NCBI RefSeq assembly: GCF_002906655.1
Contig: NZ_CP025795.1
Location: 1,550,001 to 1,614,000, forward strand
Source: Vibrio hyugaensis
GTDB taxonomy: Bacteria; Pseudomonadota; Gammaproteobacteria; Enterobacterales; Vibrionaceae
DNA: 64,000 nt
Direction of reading: 5' to 3'
In this document: positions 28,616 through 37,868 of the stretch, piece after piece
Numbering within the stretch: the first letter of the stretch is position 1
Layout of the letters: each line of letters starts with the position of its first letter
Position numbers and translations under genes: made by a program
The notes under the pieces: generated by a model
Databases searched by the model: none
What the model was told of the DNA's origin: nothing
Seen by the model: only the letters and a program-made list of their open reading frames with translations

Positions 28616-29878
28616 ATGGAACAACTCAAAAAAGACATTACCCTGATATCCGGAATCGGTCAGCTCTCAACAACCTTAATGGGCACAGGTCTATTTATGA
28701 TCCCAGCGATTGCCGCTGGCATTGCAGGTCACTTCTCGCTTTGGGCTTGGATTATTTTATTCATTGCTATTTGCCCTATCGCGCTTACCTTTGCTCAGTT
28801 AGGCAAACGCTACCCAAGTGCTGGCGGCACAGCATTTTTCGTCCGCAAAGCCTTCAACAGTAAGCTAGAGAGCAGCGTGGCGTGGTTGTTTGTTAGCGTC
28901 ATTCCTGTTGGTGTCCCTGCCGCTGTCGCACTTACTGCAGGCTTTTTACAACAGCTGTTACCAGAGTCCATTAGTAATCACCTTTTCGCTCAAATTCTCA
29001 CGGTAGCTCTGTTAATGGTGGTCAACTTGCTCGGCACCAAATCATCAGGTCGCTTACAAACCATTATCGCACTGAGTATTTTTGCTTTGGTCGGTGCATT
29101 TCTGTGGAAAGGCGATGTTGGTTCTGTCGATTTAACTATGCCTGTCATTACGTTGGATTCAACGTGGTCGATTGCAGCGGCTTTGGGCGTGATGTTCTGG
29201 TGTTTTGTTGGAATAGAAGCTTTTGCTCATATGGGCGAAGAGTTTAAAAACCCACAACGAGACTTCCCAATTGCGATTATCGTTGGCTGTTTTGTCGCAG
29301 GCGCAACCTATTGGGCATGTTCTGTTGTGATACTAAAATTTGGTGCTTACGGCAGTGCAGAGTTCGACAGTGCATCGATTCCTTGGCTAAGTGCCCATCT
29401 ATTTGGTGATCATGCTAAGTGGCTAATCAGTGTTATCGGTTTCTCTGCATGTTTTGCGAGTGTGAACCTCTACACTCAAAGCTTAGCCCGAATGGTGTGG
29501 GCGCAAGCAAGAGAACACAAGCCAACCAGCGCTATCGCGAGAGTGTCCGTTCGAGGCGTTCCAGCAAATGCCACTCTCGTTGTTGGTGCAATTTTGCTAG
29601 TTTCGTGCGTTATTGGGTCGCTATCTGGTTTAGATCTGGAGTTTTTCCTCAAACTCGCGAATGGTATTTTCGTTTTGGTTTACCTACTGGCCATGTTGGC
29701 AGCGTATAAACTGCTGCAAGGCGCAAGTAAAATACTCGCAGGAATGTCACTGGTCTTATGCTCAGTGGTCTTCATCTGCCTAGGTTGGTCGATGCTTTAC
29801 GCCATTACTATCTTTGCCGTGCTTTCCTTACCTTGGAAGCGCTGGCGAAAAAAGAATCCCCACCGAGTGATTGAATAA
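28616..29878 (+). CDS. yjeH: L-methionine/branched-chain amino-acid exporter, YjeH type
   Basis: A 420-residue APC-superfamily transporter. The start MEQLKKDITLISGIGQLSTTLMGTGLFMIPA and the segment RYPSAGGTAFFVRKAF are close to E. coli YjeH, which exports methionine and branched-chain amino acids. About twelve membrane helices are visible. The frame is open to 28580, but the ATG at 28616 has AGAGG in place. It is divergent from an Lrp-type regulator with phased palindromes between them, so control by an amino acid through that regulator is likely. Confidence 0.9.
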   Translation: MEQLKKDITLISGIGQLSTTLMGTGLFMIPAIAAGIAGHFSLWAWIILFIAICPIALTFAQLGKRYPSAGGTAFFVRKAFNSKLESSVAWLFVSVIPVGVPAAVALTAGFLQQLLPESISNHLFAQILTVALLMVVNLLGTKSSGRLQTIIALSIFALVGAFLWKGDVGSVDLTMPVITLDSTWSIAAALGVMFWCFVGIEAFAHMGEEFKNPQRDFPIAIIVGCFVAGATYWACSVVILKFGAYGSAEFDSASIPWLSAHLFGDHAKWLISVIGFSACFASVNLYTQSLARMVWAQAREHKPTSAIARVSVRGVPANATLVVGAILLVSCVIGSLSGLDLEFFLKLANGIFVLVYLLAMLAAYKLLQGASKILAGMSLVLCSVVFICLGWSMLYAITIFAVLSLPWKRWRKKNPHRVIE

Positions 29879-29895
29879 TCCTCGAATTGAAGCAA

Positions 29896-31326
29896 CTAAA
29901 ACAACTCAGATAATCGCTTAACCATCACATCAATATCTTCCAGCGCGACGTAGCCATAGCCAAGTACAGCTCCATGCCAATCTCGCGCTTGGAAAGCAGC
30001 ATGCTCATAAAAACTCATGGTGCGAATCACAATGCCTTCCGCTGCAGCTCGCTGCGTCCATTCATGCTCATCGATACCTTGTTGCCACTTCAACGTGATA
30101 TGAAGACCTGCCGCTTGACTGATCACACTCACCCGTCCTCCAAAGTGCTTTTCGATTGCTAAACACATATGCTCATGCTTAGTTTTATACAGTCGGCGCA
30201 TTTTTCGGATGTGACGTAACAAGCCCCCTTCGGTAATGAAGTCAGCCAACGCTTCTTGAGTATGAGTGGGAGAATCACCGCTTAACGCATCTTTAACCAC
30301 TAAACACTGTCCCACTAAATTCTCAGGAACCACAAGATAGCCCAGCCGCAATCCATTAAACATCACCTTGCTAAACGAACCGACATACAGCACACGATCA
30401 TCACGCCCCATTTGAGCCGCTAGCCCCTGTAAACTGGTGTAAGGACGGTGAGCAAACTGAAATTCGCTGTCATAATCGTCCTCGATAATCCAACGTGATT
30501 GCTCGACCGCCCAGTTGATGATCTTTCCTCTTTGCTCAGTATTGAGTGTGGTTCCCATCGGATATTGATTGCTTGGAGTGATATACAGAGCATCTGCATC
30601 GCTCGTGGTCACCGCTTCCACATCAAAGCCTAATTTTTCTCGTACGAACAGAGGCTCAAATTGATACTGCTGGAACTGAATCAACTTACGCATTTGTGCG
30701 TAACCCGGTTGCTCCATCAGAACCTTGTCACCTTGTTTAAGAACAACCATCGTCGCAATCGACAACGCTTGCTGAGCCCCGGAGGTGATAATAATGCGCT
30801 CTGGAGAGCAATTCACTGAACGACTTGATGCAAGATAGTCAGCTAAAGCACAGCGCAATGCCCAACTGCCTTGAATATCTTGATTGCCGAGTAAGCAGGT
30901 GCGGGACATATGACGAGCGAGTAGCTTTTGCCACTGTGCCATCGGAAATACATCCAGATCAGGCACACCCGGAGCAAATGCGCGGTTAATATCAAAGTTA
31001 GTTTTAGGTGATGAGTCTGCCTTCATTAAACTCGGTTCAGGCAGGTATTGCTCCGGCAATTCTACGGCGACATAAAAGCCCGAACCTTTTTGACTATTCA
31101 AGTACCCCTCCGCCACTAGCTGCTCGTAGGCAGAAATCACGGTATTCCTACTGATATTAAGCTCTTGTGAAAGCTTTCGCGTAGAGGGAAGCTTCCCATT
31201 CTTCGCCCACAATCCTTGAACAATCTTCTCGCGAATAGCAAAAAACAACGCTTGCTGGCGTGTTCCCTCACTTTCTTTTAGATGCAGGTCACCGATATCA
31301 ATCAAAGACAAACTGGATCCATCCAT
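29896..31326 (-). CDS. MocR family regulator (GntR winged helix fused to aminotransferase fold)
   Basis: A 476-residue fusion. The N-terminal GntR winged helix is at residues about 18-85 (LPSTRKLSQELNISRNTVISAYEQLVAEGYL). The C-terminal fold-type-I aminotransferase domain carries the PLP lysine in YVGSFSKVMFNGLRLGYLV and the aspartate in IIEDDYDSEFQF. Such proteins, PdxR among them, sense pyridoxal phosphate. It is divergent from a pyridoxamine-phosphate-oxidase-like gene, which it probably controls. AACTGG and CCAGTT in the gap form a likely operator. Confidence 0.92.
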   Translation of the reverse strand: MDGSSLSLIDIGDLHLKESEGTRQQALFFAIREKIVQGLWAKNGKLPSTRKLSQELNISRNTVISAYEQLVAEGYLNSQKGSGFYVAVELPEQYLPEPSLMKADSSPKTNFDINRAFAPGVPDLDVFPMAQWQKLLARHMSRTCLLGNQDIQGSWALRCALADYLASSRSVNCSPERIIITSGAQQALSIATMVVLKQGDKVLMEQPGYAQMRKLIQFQQYQFEPLFVREKLGFDVEAVTTSDADALYITPSNQYPMGTTLNTEQRGKIINWAVEQSRWIIEDDYDSEFQFAHRPYTSLQGLAAQMGRDDRVLYVGSFSKVMFNGLRLGYLVVPENLVGQCLVVKDALSGDSPTHTQEALADFITEGGLLRHIRKMRRLYKTKHEHMCLAIEKHFGGRVSVISQAAGLHITLKWQQGIDEHEWTQRAAAEGIVIRTMSFYEHAAFQARDWHGAVLGYGYVALEDIDVMVKRLSELF

Positions 31327-31333
31327 TAGTTAA

Positions 31334-31359
31334 AACTGGCTCTCTTTAAGCTACCAGTT
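31334..31359. promoter_or_regulatory. Inverted repeat between mocR-type gene and PNPOx-like gene
   Basis: AACTGG (31334-31339) and CCAGTT (31354-31359), with flanking A/T also matching (TAAAACTGG and CCAGTTAAA). Centre-to-centre distance is 20 bp, two helix turns. It lies right before the MocR start, so autoregulation is likely. Confidence 0.5.
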
Positions 31360-31426
31360 AAACGATACATTGCAATCAAAGAATGAGGAGAAAGTACTCA
31401 TCACTGCGAGCAAGTAAGGAGAGAAA

Positions 31427-32083
31427 ATGTTATCAAACACAAACAGAACTGAGATCAAAAAAGGCATACATAAAGCCGTCACGGACGTGGACAAACTGCA
31501 TGCCATCATTGACGAAAGCCTGATAGCCCATATTGCGATTACCAACGAGTCTGGTCCAGTGGTCATTCCTATGTTGGCTTGGCGCGTTGAGAATTACGTT
31601 TATATCCATGGAGCGAACAATAGTCGTCTGCTGCGCTCACTGAAACATGGGATACAGACTTGTTTAACGTTTACTTTATTTGATGGCTGGGTACTCGCTC
31701 GAAGTGCCTTTCATCATAGCGCGCATTATCGAAGTGCTGTCGTGTTTGGGCAATTTGAAATGGTAAAGGACAATCAAGAAAAAGACCGCTTACTGAATCA
31801 TTTCATTGAGCAAATTGCCCCAGGAAGAACACGAGATGTGCGTTTGAGTAACGAAAAAGAGCTCAAAGCAACTATGCTACTGCGCATCCCATTGACGGAA
31901 GCGTCAGTGAAAATCAGTCACTTTGGTGTCAACGACGATACAGAGGACATGGATATTCCCGTTTGGGCTGGCGTCTTACCGTACCGAACGGTTGTAGGCC
32001 CGCTGCAAGCTTGTGATGACTTGTATGAGGGTATCGCAGAGCCAGATTACAGCAGTGCCTACCCTACTCGTTGGCAGGAATAA
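31427..32083 (+). CDS. Pyridoxamine 5'-phosphate oxidase family protein
   Basis: A 218-residue flavin-nucleotide-binding split-barrel protein. The region IDESLIAHIAITNESGPVVIPMLAWRVENYVYIHG (residues about 26-62) is the usual FMN-barrel start; HSAHYRSAVVFGQFEMV is a later core strand. This group (also called nitroimidazole-resistance-like or flavin-nucleotide-binding) is not the classical PdxH. GGAGAG lies upstream of the ATG. It is divergent from a MocR-type, PLP-sensing regulator, which suggests a link to vitamin B6 metabolism. It overlaps the end of the next minus-strand gene by 20 bp. Confidence 0.87.
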   Translation: MLSNTNRTEIKKGIHKAVTDVDKLHAIIDESLIAHIAITNESGPVVIPMLAWRVENYVYIHGANNSRLLRSLKHGIQTCLTFTLFDGWVLARSAFHHSAHYRSAVVFGQFEMVKDNQEKDRLLNHFIEQIAPGRTRDVRLSNEKELKATMLLRIPLTEASVKISHFGVNDDTEDMDIPVWAGVLPYRTVVGPLQACDDLYEGIAEPDYSSAYPTRWQE

Positions 32084-33386
32084 GCACGGTAAAACGTGCT
32101 CCGCCTAATTGACTCTCGCCGACGGAAAGCTCCCAACCCAGTTGCCTTGCAGCACTGGTGGCTATTGCAAGCCCCAAGCCAAAACCTTTCACGTCGGCGT
32201 TACGACTCTTGTCTAACCGCGAAAACGGGACAAACACCTCTTCACGCATCTCTTCTGGGACACCCGGTCCGTCGTCTTCAATATCAACTATCCAGAAATG
32301 TTCAACCGACCGAATCGTCACCTCAACATTGTCACGTCCATAACGTTTCGCATTTTGGAGCAAATTATCGATAACTAAGTTCCCCAAGGTTGGTTGTAAG
32401 TGGATCGATTGATAAGCCAGTTCATTTTCGACGGTTAGTTTTGCCAATTCCAAACCTCGATAATTCATTCGGCTTTTACACCAGAGCGACAGTTCGATGC
32501 TCTCAACGGACTTCGCTAAAGAATGATTTTTAACACTCAAACGGGATAACATCACGATGTCAGAAGTCAGATCCGTTACTACATCGACATAGCGTTCAAT
32601 ATCATCATGTAACTCTGCTTGCATCTCACCTTGAGTTCGTCTGGCTAAGTCCGTCGCTAATTGAATTCGACTCAATGGCGTGCGTACTTCATGAGGAATG
32701 GCTTGGGTAAAAATATGCGTCTGACGAACACGCCTTTCAATGTCTTCCGCCATGCCATTAAACCCAATGGCCAATTCGCGTATTGGAGGAGAGAAATGCT
32801 TCAAATCGACGCGCTTATCCAGTTCACCGGCACCAAACTGCTGTTGGATTGCCGTTAAATTCATGATCTGATTTTCTAGTCGTCGAACTGGGATATACAC
32901 CATGACACCTAAACTCAGTACAACTGTCATGATCAACGTAAGAATGAAGATCATTTCTGAGTCTTCATCCCAATCAATATCTGGACTAAAGAAATCACCT
33001 TTCTCTTTGAAAACCAGACTCTCAGCTGAATTCGGGAGTGGAAATACTGCCGCGTAAATGTCGTCGTCGATCAAGTAGACGGGTATTCCTTGTAGACGAT
33101 ACAACAATTCACAATTATGGCATGGAGGTGAACCATCCCAATTTTTAAGCAGCGTTAAGTCAAAAACAAAGAAGTCCTGCTTACCATTTGTCGTGAGGTT
33201 TTTATACAGAGAATCAGAAGTACCACGCTGCTCTATATATTGGTCAACAAAATATGCGCCGTCTCCCAGAAATACCCCGATTTCAGTTTTACGCATGAAC
33301 TCTTCGCCCATAAAAATGAACGAAGCAACCGTTAGTGCCAAGCCCGTTACAATGCCAACATACAATCGAGTAAACGTCGAAAACAT
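32064..33386 (-). CDS. Sensor histidine kinase with periplasmic CxxC
   Basis: A 440-residue kinase. Helix 1 is at residues 7-26; the periplasmic domain spans about 30-145; helix 2 is IFILTLIMTVVLSLGVMVYI. HAMP follows (RRLENQIMNL...), then HisKA with IPHEVRTPLSRIQLA and HATPase with GFGLGLAIATSAARQ. The periplasmic part contains CHNC (C89, C92) and an acidic patch near the membrane (DIDWDEDSE), so it may sense redox state or cations. It starts 2 bp after its response regulator gene. The overall layout resembles RstB-type kinases. Confidence 0.9.
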   Translation of the reverse strand: MFSTFTRLYVGIVTGLALTVASFIFMGEEFMRKTEIGVFLGDGAYFVDQYIEQRGTSDSLYKNLTTNGKQDFFVFDLTLLKNWDGSPPCHNCELLYRLQGIPVYLIDDDIYAAVFPLPNSAESLVFKEKGDFFSPDIDWDEDSEMIFILTLIMTVVLSLGVMVYIPVRRLENQIMNLTAIQQQFGAGELDKRVDLKHFSPPIRELAIGFNGMAEDIERRVRQTHIFTQAIPHEVRTPLSRIQLATDLARRTQGEMQAELHDDIERYVDVVTDLTSDIVMLSRLSVKNHSLAKSVESIELSLWCKSRMNYRGLELAKLTVENELAYQSIHLQPTLGNLVIDNLLQNAKRYGRDNVEVTIRSVEHFWIVDIEDDGPGVPEEMREEVFVPFSRLDKSRNADVKGFGLGLAIATSAARQLGWELSVGESQLGGARFTVLIPANE

Positions 33387-33388
33387 AG

Positions 33389-34081
33389 CTACTTGCCCGT
33401 TAGCATGTAACCTCGGTTACGCACGGTTTTGATGGTAGCAGTATGAATATGTGCTTTGGAAAATTTCTTTCTTAGTGAAGAGACACGCATATCAATCGAG
33501 CGGTCGGTAATACAATACTCAATTCCTCTTGCTAATCGGCAACAAGATTCGCGTGAGACGGGTTTATCAACGTTAAGCATTAACAATTCTAGGATTTCAA
33601 ACTCAGAGTCGGTTAAGTCAATATCTTGTTCTAAATAGAAGGCTTTTGAACGGCGGGTACACAAGTCAATCCCATAACGGCTTAACTCTACTTCTTCAAC
33701 CATATCTACTTGGCGACGATAACGACGCAGGGCCGCTTCAATGCGAGCGAGAAGGATATTACCTTTGATGGGTTTGGTTAAGTAATCGTCGGCGCCAAAT
33801 TTAAGTAAGCTAACCTCACTCATTTCGTCATCCGTCGCAGTCAGTACGAGGATGATACCATGATAAAACTCACGTGCTTCTTGGCAAATCATTGCGCCAT
33901 CTTTACCTGGCAGCATCAAATCAAGCAGCACTAAATCGGGTTTGAGTGCCTTGATACTATCTAACGCATTCAGACCATTATCAACAACAGTAACAAGATA
34001 ACCTTCAGCTTCTAAATACATCTTAGTCAGTCGGGCAATCTCAGAGTCATCCTCTACGAGCAAGATTTTATTACTAACCAT
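33389..34081 (-). CDS. OmpR-family response regulator
   Basis: A 230-residue regulator. The receiver (residues 1-120) has the acidic pair VEDD, the phosphoacceptor D54 in LLDLMLPGKDG, and the lysine in LTKPIKG. The C-terminal winged helix (about 130-228) includes LTDSEFEILELLMLN and TIKTVRNRGYML. It forms an operon with the CxxC kinase. The closest general type is RstA. Upstream, at 34175-34194, two tandem 10-base copies of CTTACAAAC look like binding sites for such a regulator and lie between it and two divergent lipoprotein genes. Confidence 0.92.
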   Translation of the reverse strand: MVSNKILLVEDDSEIARLTKMYLEAEGYLVTVVDNGLNALDSIKALKPDLVLLDLMLPGKDGAMICQEAREFYHGIILVLTATDDEMSEVSLLKFGADDYLTKPIKGNILLARIEAALRRYRRQVDMVEEVELSRYGIDLCTRRSKAFYLEQDIDLTDSEFEILELLMLNVDKPVSRESCCRLARGIEYCITDRSIDMRVSSLRKKFSKAHIHTATIKTVRNRGYMLTGK

Positions 34082-34449
34082 GATCCATTCACTCCATCTA
34101 TAAAACTTGAAAAGTATATCGTTCTTATTATCGGGTGCAAGCTAAGAAAGTACGAACTCTCTGACAAACGACATCTTACAAACACTTACAAACCATACAT
34201 TTATCACAGGGCATGGATTCTAAAACTTGATATTTAGCACAAAAATTCAATTTACAAAACTCAAGAAGAATAATAAACCATAATAACAATTAAAATTAAA
34301 ATATAAACCCATTAAAATTTTAGTTTTATCGAATTAAAAACCTTACAACAACCCATCACTAGTATTGATAACTCCACTTACTCATATAGACATAAGTTAG
34401 CTCTGCTCCTACATTCTCCTCCGTTCCCCCAGCTTGTGAGTATTAAAAG
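34082..34449. promoter_or_regulatory. Divergent control region of two-component system and lipoprotein pair
   Basis: A 368-bp AT-rich gap. CTTACAAACA (34175-34184) and CTTACAAACC (34185-34194) are adjacent direct repeats with a 10-base period, the layout typical for OmpR-family dimers; CTGACAAACG just before (34161-34170) is a third, weaker copy in near phase. Long A/T tracts fill 34235-34345. CTCCTCCG near 34417 is not placed as a ribosome site. Nothing else is recognised. Confidence 0.5.
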
Positions 34450-35994
34450 ATGAAATTCGCTCAATTAACTTCTTTAACTATGTTATGTACCCTCAGCTTA
34501 ACTGCCTGCGATGGTAGTAACTCAAGTTCGAAGACGTCGACAACACCTCCTCCCGCTCCATCCGTTCCAACATTGAACACAGTTACCATCCCTACAGTAG
34601 CTTCCACTGAGTTTCCAACCGAGTTTAAAGTGGCTTCTGACGCAGGCTTCACCCATTATGTAAAGATTTCACTTTCTGAAGCTCGTAGCGATGATTCCTT
34701 CCACATTATCGCAATGGATGATGGGGCAAATAACGAGAAAATCTTTCGTGCCGCAAAGATCATTCAGCACTTACTCAAAAACAAGCCGGAGTCGAAATAC
34801 GGGACCGACAAGTCTGAAATCGCTAAGACACTAGCAGAGCGAGACGCAACGTTGATCCTAACGGAAGACGACGACCAAAATAATGAGATGCTAACCAAAA
34901 TTTTCGTCAGCGAACTGATTCGTCAAGATAAATTGAAGGATGCGGTTGCTAACTCTGGTCTATTGCAACCCTTTGAAACTGACTCCTTAGAGAAGTTTAT
35001 TGCGAATATGATGGTACTGAATGAAGAAGACATGGATACGTTAGTTGAATCTTTGGCAACTACACTATTAAGCAGCAAAGAAACACCAAACTGGCTGATG
35101 AACAGTCAATCTCTCATGTACCGTGAATTAACCGTTGAAGGCGATTGCCATTACATGAGCAACTTTGCCGATTACTGCGCCAATCTGGGTAAGCATGCCG
35201 ACCGAGATGCCGCTTTTGAAGAAATTCTACACTTGGTCCAAGCGCAAGGTATTGCGCCTAACGCGTCGACTTCGTCACTGCAAAACGGCATTCAAGCACA
35301 TGCGCTGAGTATCTATACCGATATCCGAGTCGGCAAGCCCACCGTGTGGCGCCCTACTCAACGTGATTGGGAAGATTGGGCGTCTGACGACTTCGACCCA
35401 GAGCGCGTTAAGCAAACTGGGCCCTCTTACTCTCATGAATACTTTGCTGCTGCTTTCGAATCCTATATGGGTGTAGCACAAGCAAACGGACATGGTTTAG
35501 ACGGCTACCAAGCCTTGACGCGTGAGGAAATGCAAAACCAAGATCCACAAGCGGTTGATTGGATCAGCGGTTTGTTCCACAGATATTTGCAATATACAGC
35601 GAACATCGATTCTGAGGGCGTCAAACTCTACACCGAGAAGACCAACCCAGGCACAGCTGCCACTTTCCGTATGGCTCCAAACAAAGATGGTTTAGTAGAA
35701 GCATACACCTACAAGTCTCAGTGGCTCACAAAGGTAAAGATCGTTGGTGACCAAGCAATTAATGTCATCGGTAACGACCAAGACAACACCTTCGAGGGCA
35801 ACAGCAAAAATAACAGCATTTACGGTGAAGGTGGTGTTAACACTTACAGTGTTCCTCACAAACTGGCGGAATGCCTTGTTATCAAAGCGAAGCACTCTAT
35901 TTCTGTTGACTGCCCAAACATCGGGACGGATGAACTTTACAACATCCAGAAAATTCAATTTACCGACCAAACTCTAGACGTAACTGAGCTATAA
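34450..35994 (+). CDS. Lipoprotein with EExxH motif and RTX-like C terminus, possible metallopeptidase
   Basis: A 514-residue protein. The signal peptide ends at the lipobox LTAC (C20), followed by a Ser/Thr/Pro linker (to about residue 52). A helical domain follows. At residues 254-263 lies FEEILHLV (E257, E258, H261). Further on, at 330-339, EYFAAAFESY resembles the EFFAEAF helix that gives the third zinc ligand in lethal-factor-type peptidases. Near 438-465 is a single hemolysin-like glycine/aspartate stretch (GNDQDNTFEGNSKNN), then IQKIQFTDQTLDV, typical of RTX ends. I infer a zincin relative with the first H of HExxH replaced by E. It is followed directly by a second lipoprotein gene. 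Confidence 0.8.
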   Translation: MKFAQLTSLTMLCTLSLTACDGSNSSSKTSTTPPPAPSVPTLNTVTIPTVASTEFPTEFKVASDAGFTHYVKISLSEARSDDSFHIIAMDDGANNEKIFRAAKIIQHLLKNKPESKYGTDKSEIAKTLAERDATLILTEDDDQNNEMLTKIFVSELIRQDKLKDAVANSGLLQPFETDSLEKFIANMMVLNEEDMDTLVESLATTLLSSKETPNWLMNSQSLMYRELTVEGDCHYMSNFADYCANLGKHADRDAAFEEILHLVQAQGIAPNASTSSLQNGIQAHALSIYTDIRVGKPTVWRPTQRDWEDWASDDFDPERVKQTGPSYSHEYFAAAFESYMGVAQANGHGLDGYQALTREEMQNQDPQAVDWISGLFHRYLQYTANIDSEGVKLYTEKTNPGTAATFRMAPNKDGLVEAYTYKSQWLTKVKIVGDQAINVIGNDQDNTFEGNSKNNSIYGEGGVNTYSVPHKLAECLVIKAKHSISVDCPNIGTDELYNIQKIQFTDQTLDVTEL

Positions 35995-36696
35995 ATGATG
36001 AAAAATATGAAGAAATTTACTTTACTTGCTCCGCTATTCCTTATGGGCTGTGGTGGCCTTGCCATCATGGATCGTACTGATGCAGTCAAAGCTCAACCTG
36101 AGATGTTGGTGAAAACCGATGGCGATTTTTGGGGCTTTGGTGCCGATGGCCAATTTGACTTTGCAGGCAAATACAAAGGCAAGTACTCACGCAGTGCATC
36201 AAACTCTAGCTGGTTTAATAGTGTCTCTTTCAAAGAAGGTGCAATGGGCGCAGAAGTTACACGTGTCGACAATGGTGAAACATGGCTATTGAGCTGTACA
36301 GGCGGCGGTATGTCGATTAACTATATGGGCGTCGATTTTGGTGGCAACGATCCTTACACCTGTCAAATCACTCAAGACGGCGTAAAAGTGGGTGAATTTG
36401 CCATGGAGCCAAAGTCAGCTCTGATCGACATTAGCCTTGAGAAAAAAGAAACCGGTGTAGTTCGAGTTGGCAACACGCATTTCAATGTGGAAACCGTTCA
36501 CACCAGCCCTGATTCAGTCATGGCGGTGGATATCCCACTGGGTTATAGCTTCAAGCAAGGCACACAAGAAATTGCTGCAGTACAAACCAACGGTACCATC
36601 GCAGTACAAATGTTGCCAAAGCTTAACGACAAGCAAAAAGACGTTGTTGCCATTGGTGCCATTGCGAGTGCACTCAGTTGGCGTCCTGAAGAGTAA
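35995..36696 (+). CDS. Lipoprotein of unknown function
   Basis: A 233-residue lipoprotein with lipobox FLMGCGG (C19). The mature part is rich in glycine and beta strands (DGDFWGFGADGQFDFAGKYKGKYSRSA...). A cysteine pair (LSCTGGG, YTCQI) could be linked in the periplasm. No enzyme motif is seen. Its start codon follows the EExxH lipoprotein stop without a gap (TAAATGATG), so translation is coupled and the products probably work together. A terminator closes the operon. Confidence 0.75.
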   Translation: MMKNMKKFTLLAPLFLMGCGGLAIMDRTDAVKAQPEMLVKTDGDFWGFGADGQFDFAGKYKGKYSRSASNSSWFNSVSFKEGAMGAEVTRVDNGETWLLSCTGGGMSINYMGVDFGGNDPYTCQITQDGVKVGEFAMEPKSALIDISLEKKETGVVRVGNTHFNVETVHTSPDSVMAVDIPLGYSFKQGTQEIAAVQTNGTIAVQMLPKLNDKQKDVVAIGAIASALSWRPEE

Positions 36697-36717
36697 GTAG
36701 ATTCAAAACAGAAAAAA

Positions 36718-36752
36718 CAAATCCCTCACTTCGAGGGCTTTGTTTTTCTTAG
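36718..36752. terminator. Bidirectional terminator
   Basis: CAAA-T-CCCTC (36718-36727) with GAGGG-C-TTTG (36733-36742), loop ACTTC, and T tracts on both strands. It separates the lipoprotein operon from the convergent AraC-type gene. Confidence 0.8.
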
Positions 36753-36759
36753 AGCAGCG

Positions 36760-37767
36760 CTATTTCTCTAATCGTGCAGCGTATTGCTTCGGCGTTAAGC
36801 CACGATGCTTTTTAAACATACGATTAAAACTTGCCACGTTGGTGTAACCCAAACGTGCTGCAATATCACCTATGCTTACTTGTTTACTCAATAAACCTGC
36901 GGCCACATTACTCAGCACATAACCAGATACGGTTGAAAAGTTCAGCCCCTGTTTGTGCAAGCGTCGCTGAAACTGTTGATCGGATAAACCTAGCAACGCT
37001 GACGCACGCTCTAACGTTGGTAATCCATAATGGCTACTGTAATTCACCACTTCATAGATGACTTTCAATTCATCTTCAGGATCGGGCATATTTAGCAAAT
37101 CATCTAAGTCCGAAAAGCTCATTGCCAAACGGCTCTCTTCACGATGATTGACCTGCCTTGAAGCTAGGCGATCATCACCGTTGATCCATACCTCTGTCTT
37201 TGGCTGACTCCATTCGACTTCACAACCAAAATATTCTCGATACAAGTCATGATTCTTCCGTGAGCCGGAAATCATGACTCGCAGAGGTTTGTAATTTTTA
37301 CCTAAAAATTCGCGCAGTATTTTTATCATAAAGATAGCACTGCGAATGCTGTCGTGGACTTTGATGTTAGGGTCAATAAAAGGATTATGGTAGGTCCATT
37401 TGATGATTTTTCCCGACTGTTCACCCGCAAAAAAAGCACCCGATTGTAAGTTGCTCACACCGTAGTTTACACGCCGAATTGTACTGGCGAGATCATTCCC
37501 AGAGAACAACCAACGTCCTACTGGACCGAGCTTTTGCAAATCGATATCTCGGCTAACATTCAATATTACGTCTGGATCACTGCTCAAGTTTTCAATACGG
37601 CGATACCACTCGCTCACAGCTTTCAACGGTATCAAGGTCATGGGGTTATGAAACACCGATGCGGGGATCCCGAGCGCCTCTGAGGTCAAATTGTACTTAG
37701 ATAACGCGAGGTTATGCATATTTAAAATACCCATCGCGCGAATAAATCGAACCGTTTTCATAACCAA
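36760..37767 (-). CDS. AraC family transcriptional regulator
   Basis: A 335-residue regulator. The N-terminal ~190 residues match the arabinose-binding-like type 2 domain found in OruR/ArgR-type AraC proteins (LTSEALGIPASVFHNP...LGPVGRWLFSGNDLASTI). The C-terminal double helix-turn-helix has LSDQQFQRRLHKQGLNFS and IGDIAARLGYTNVASFNRMFKKHRGLTPKQYAARL. Its own promoter faces the yiaW-yiaV pair across about 100 bp, so it may control them. The effector is unknown. Confidence 0.9.
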   Translation of the reverse strand: MVMKTVRFIRAMGILNMHNLALSKYNLTSEALGIPASVFHNPMTLIPLKAVSEWYRRIENLSSDPDVILNVSRDIDLQKLGPVGRWLFSGNDLASTIRRVNYGVSNLQSGAFFAGEQSGKIIKWTYHNPFIDPNIKVHDSIRSAIFMIKILREFLGKNYKPLRVMISGSRKNHDLYREYFGCEVEWSQPKTEVWINGDDRLASRQVNHREESRLAMSFSDLDDLLNMPDPEDELKVIYEVVNYSSHYGLPTLERASALLGLSDQQFQRRLHKQGLNFSTVSGYVLSNVAAGLLSKQVSIGDIAARLGYTNVASFNRMFKKHRGLTPKQYAARLEK

Positions 37768-37868
37768 TCACATCAAATTTAATCCTGTAGTGATTGAATG
37801 TGTCACAAAGACTCATCCATTTCAATTCCTGAACACAATAAGCTAACAGTTTGAGAGAGGAGTCTTTA

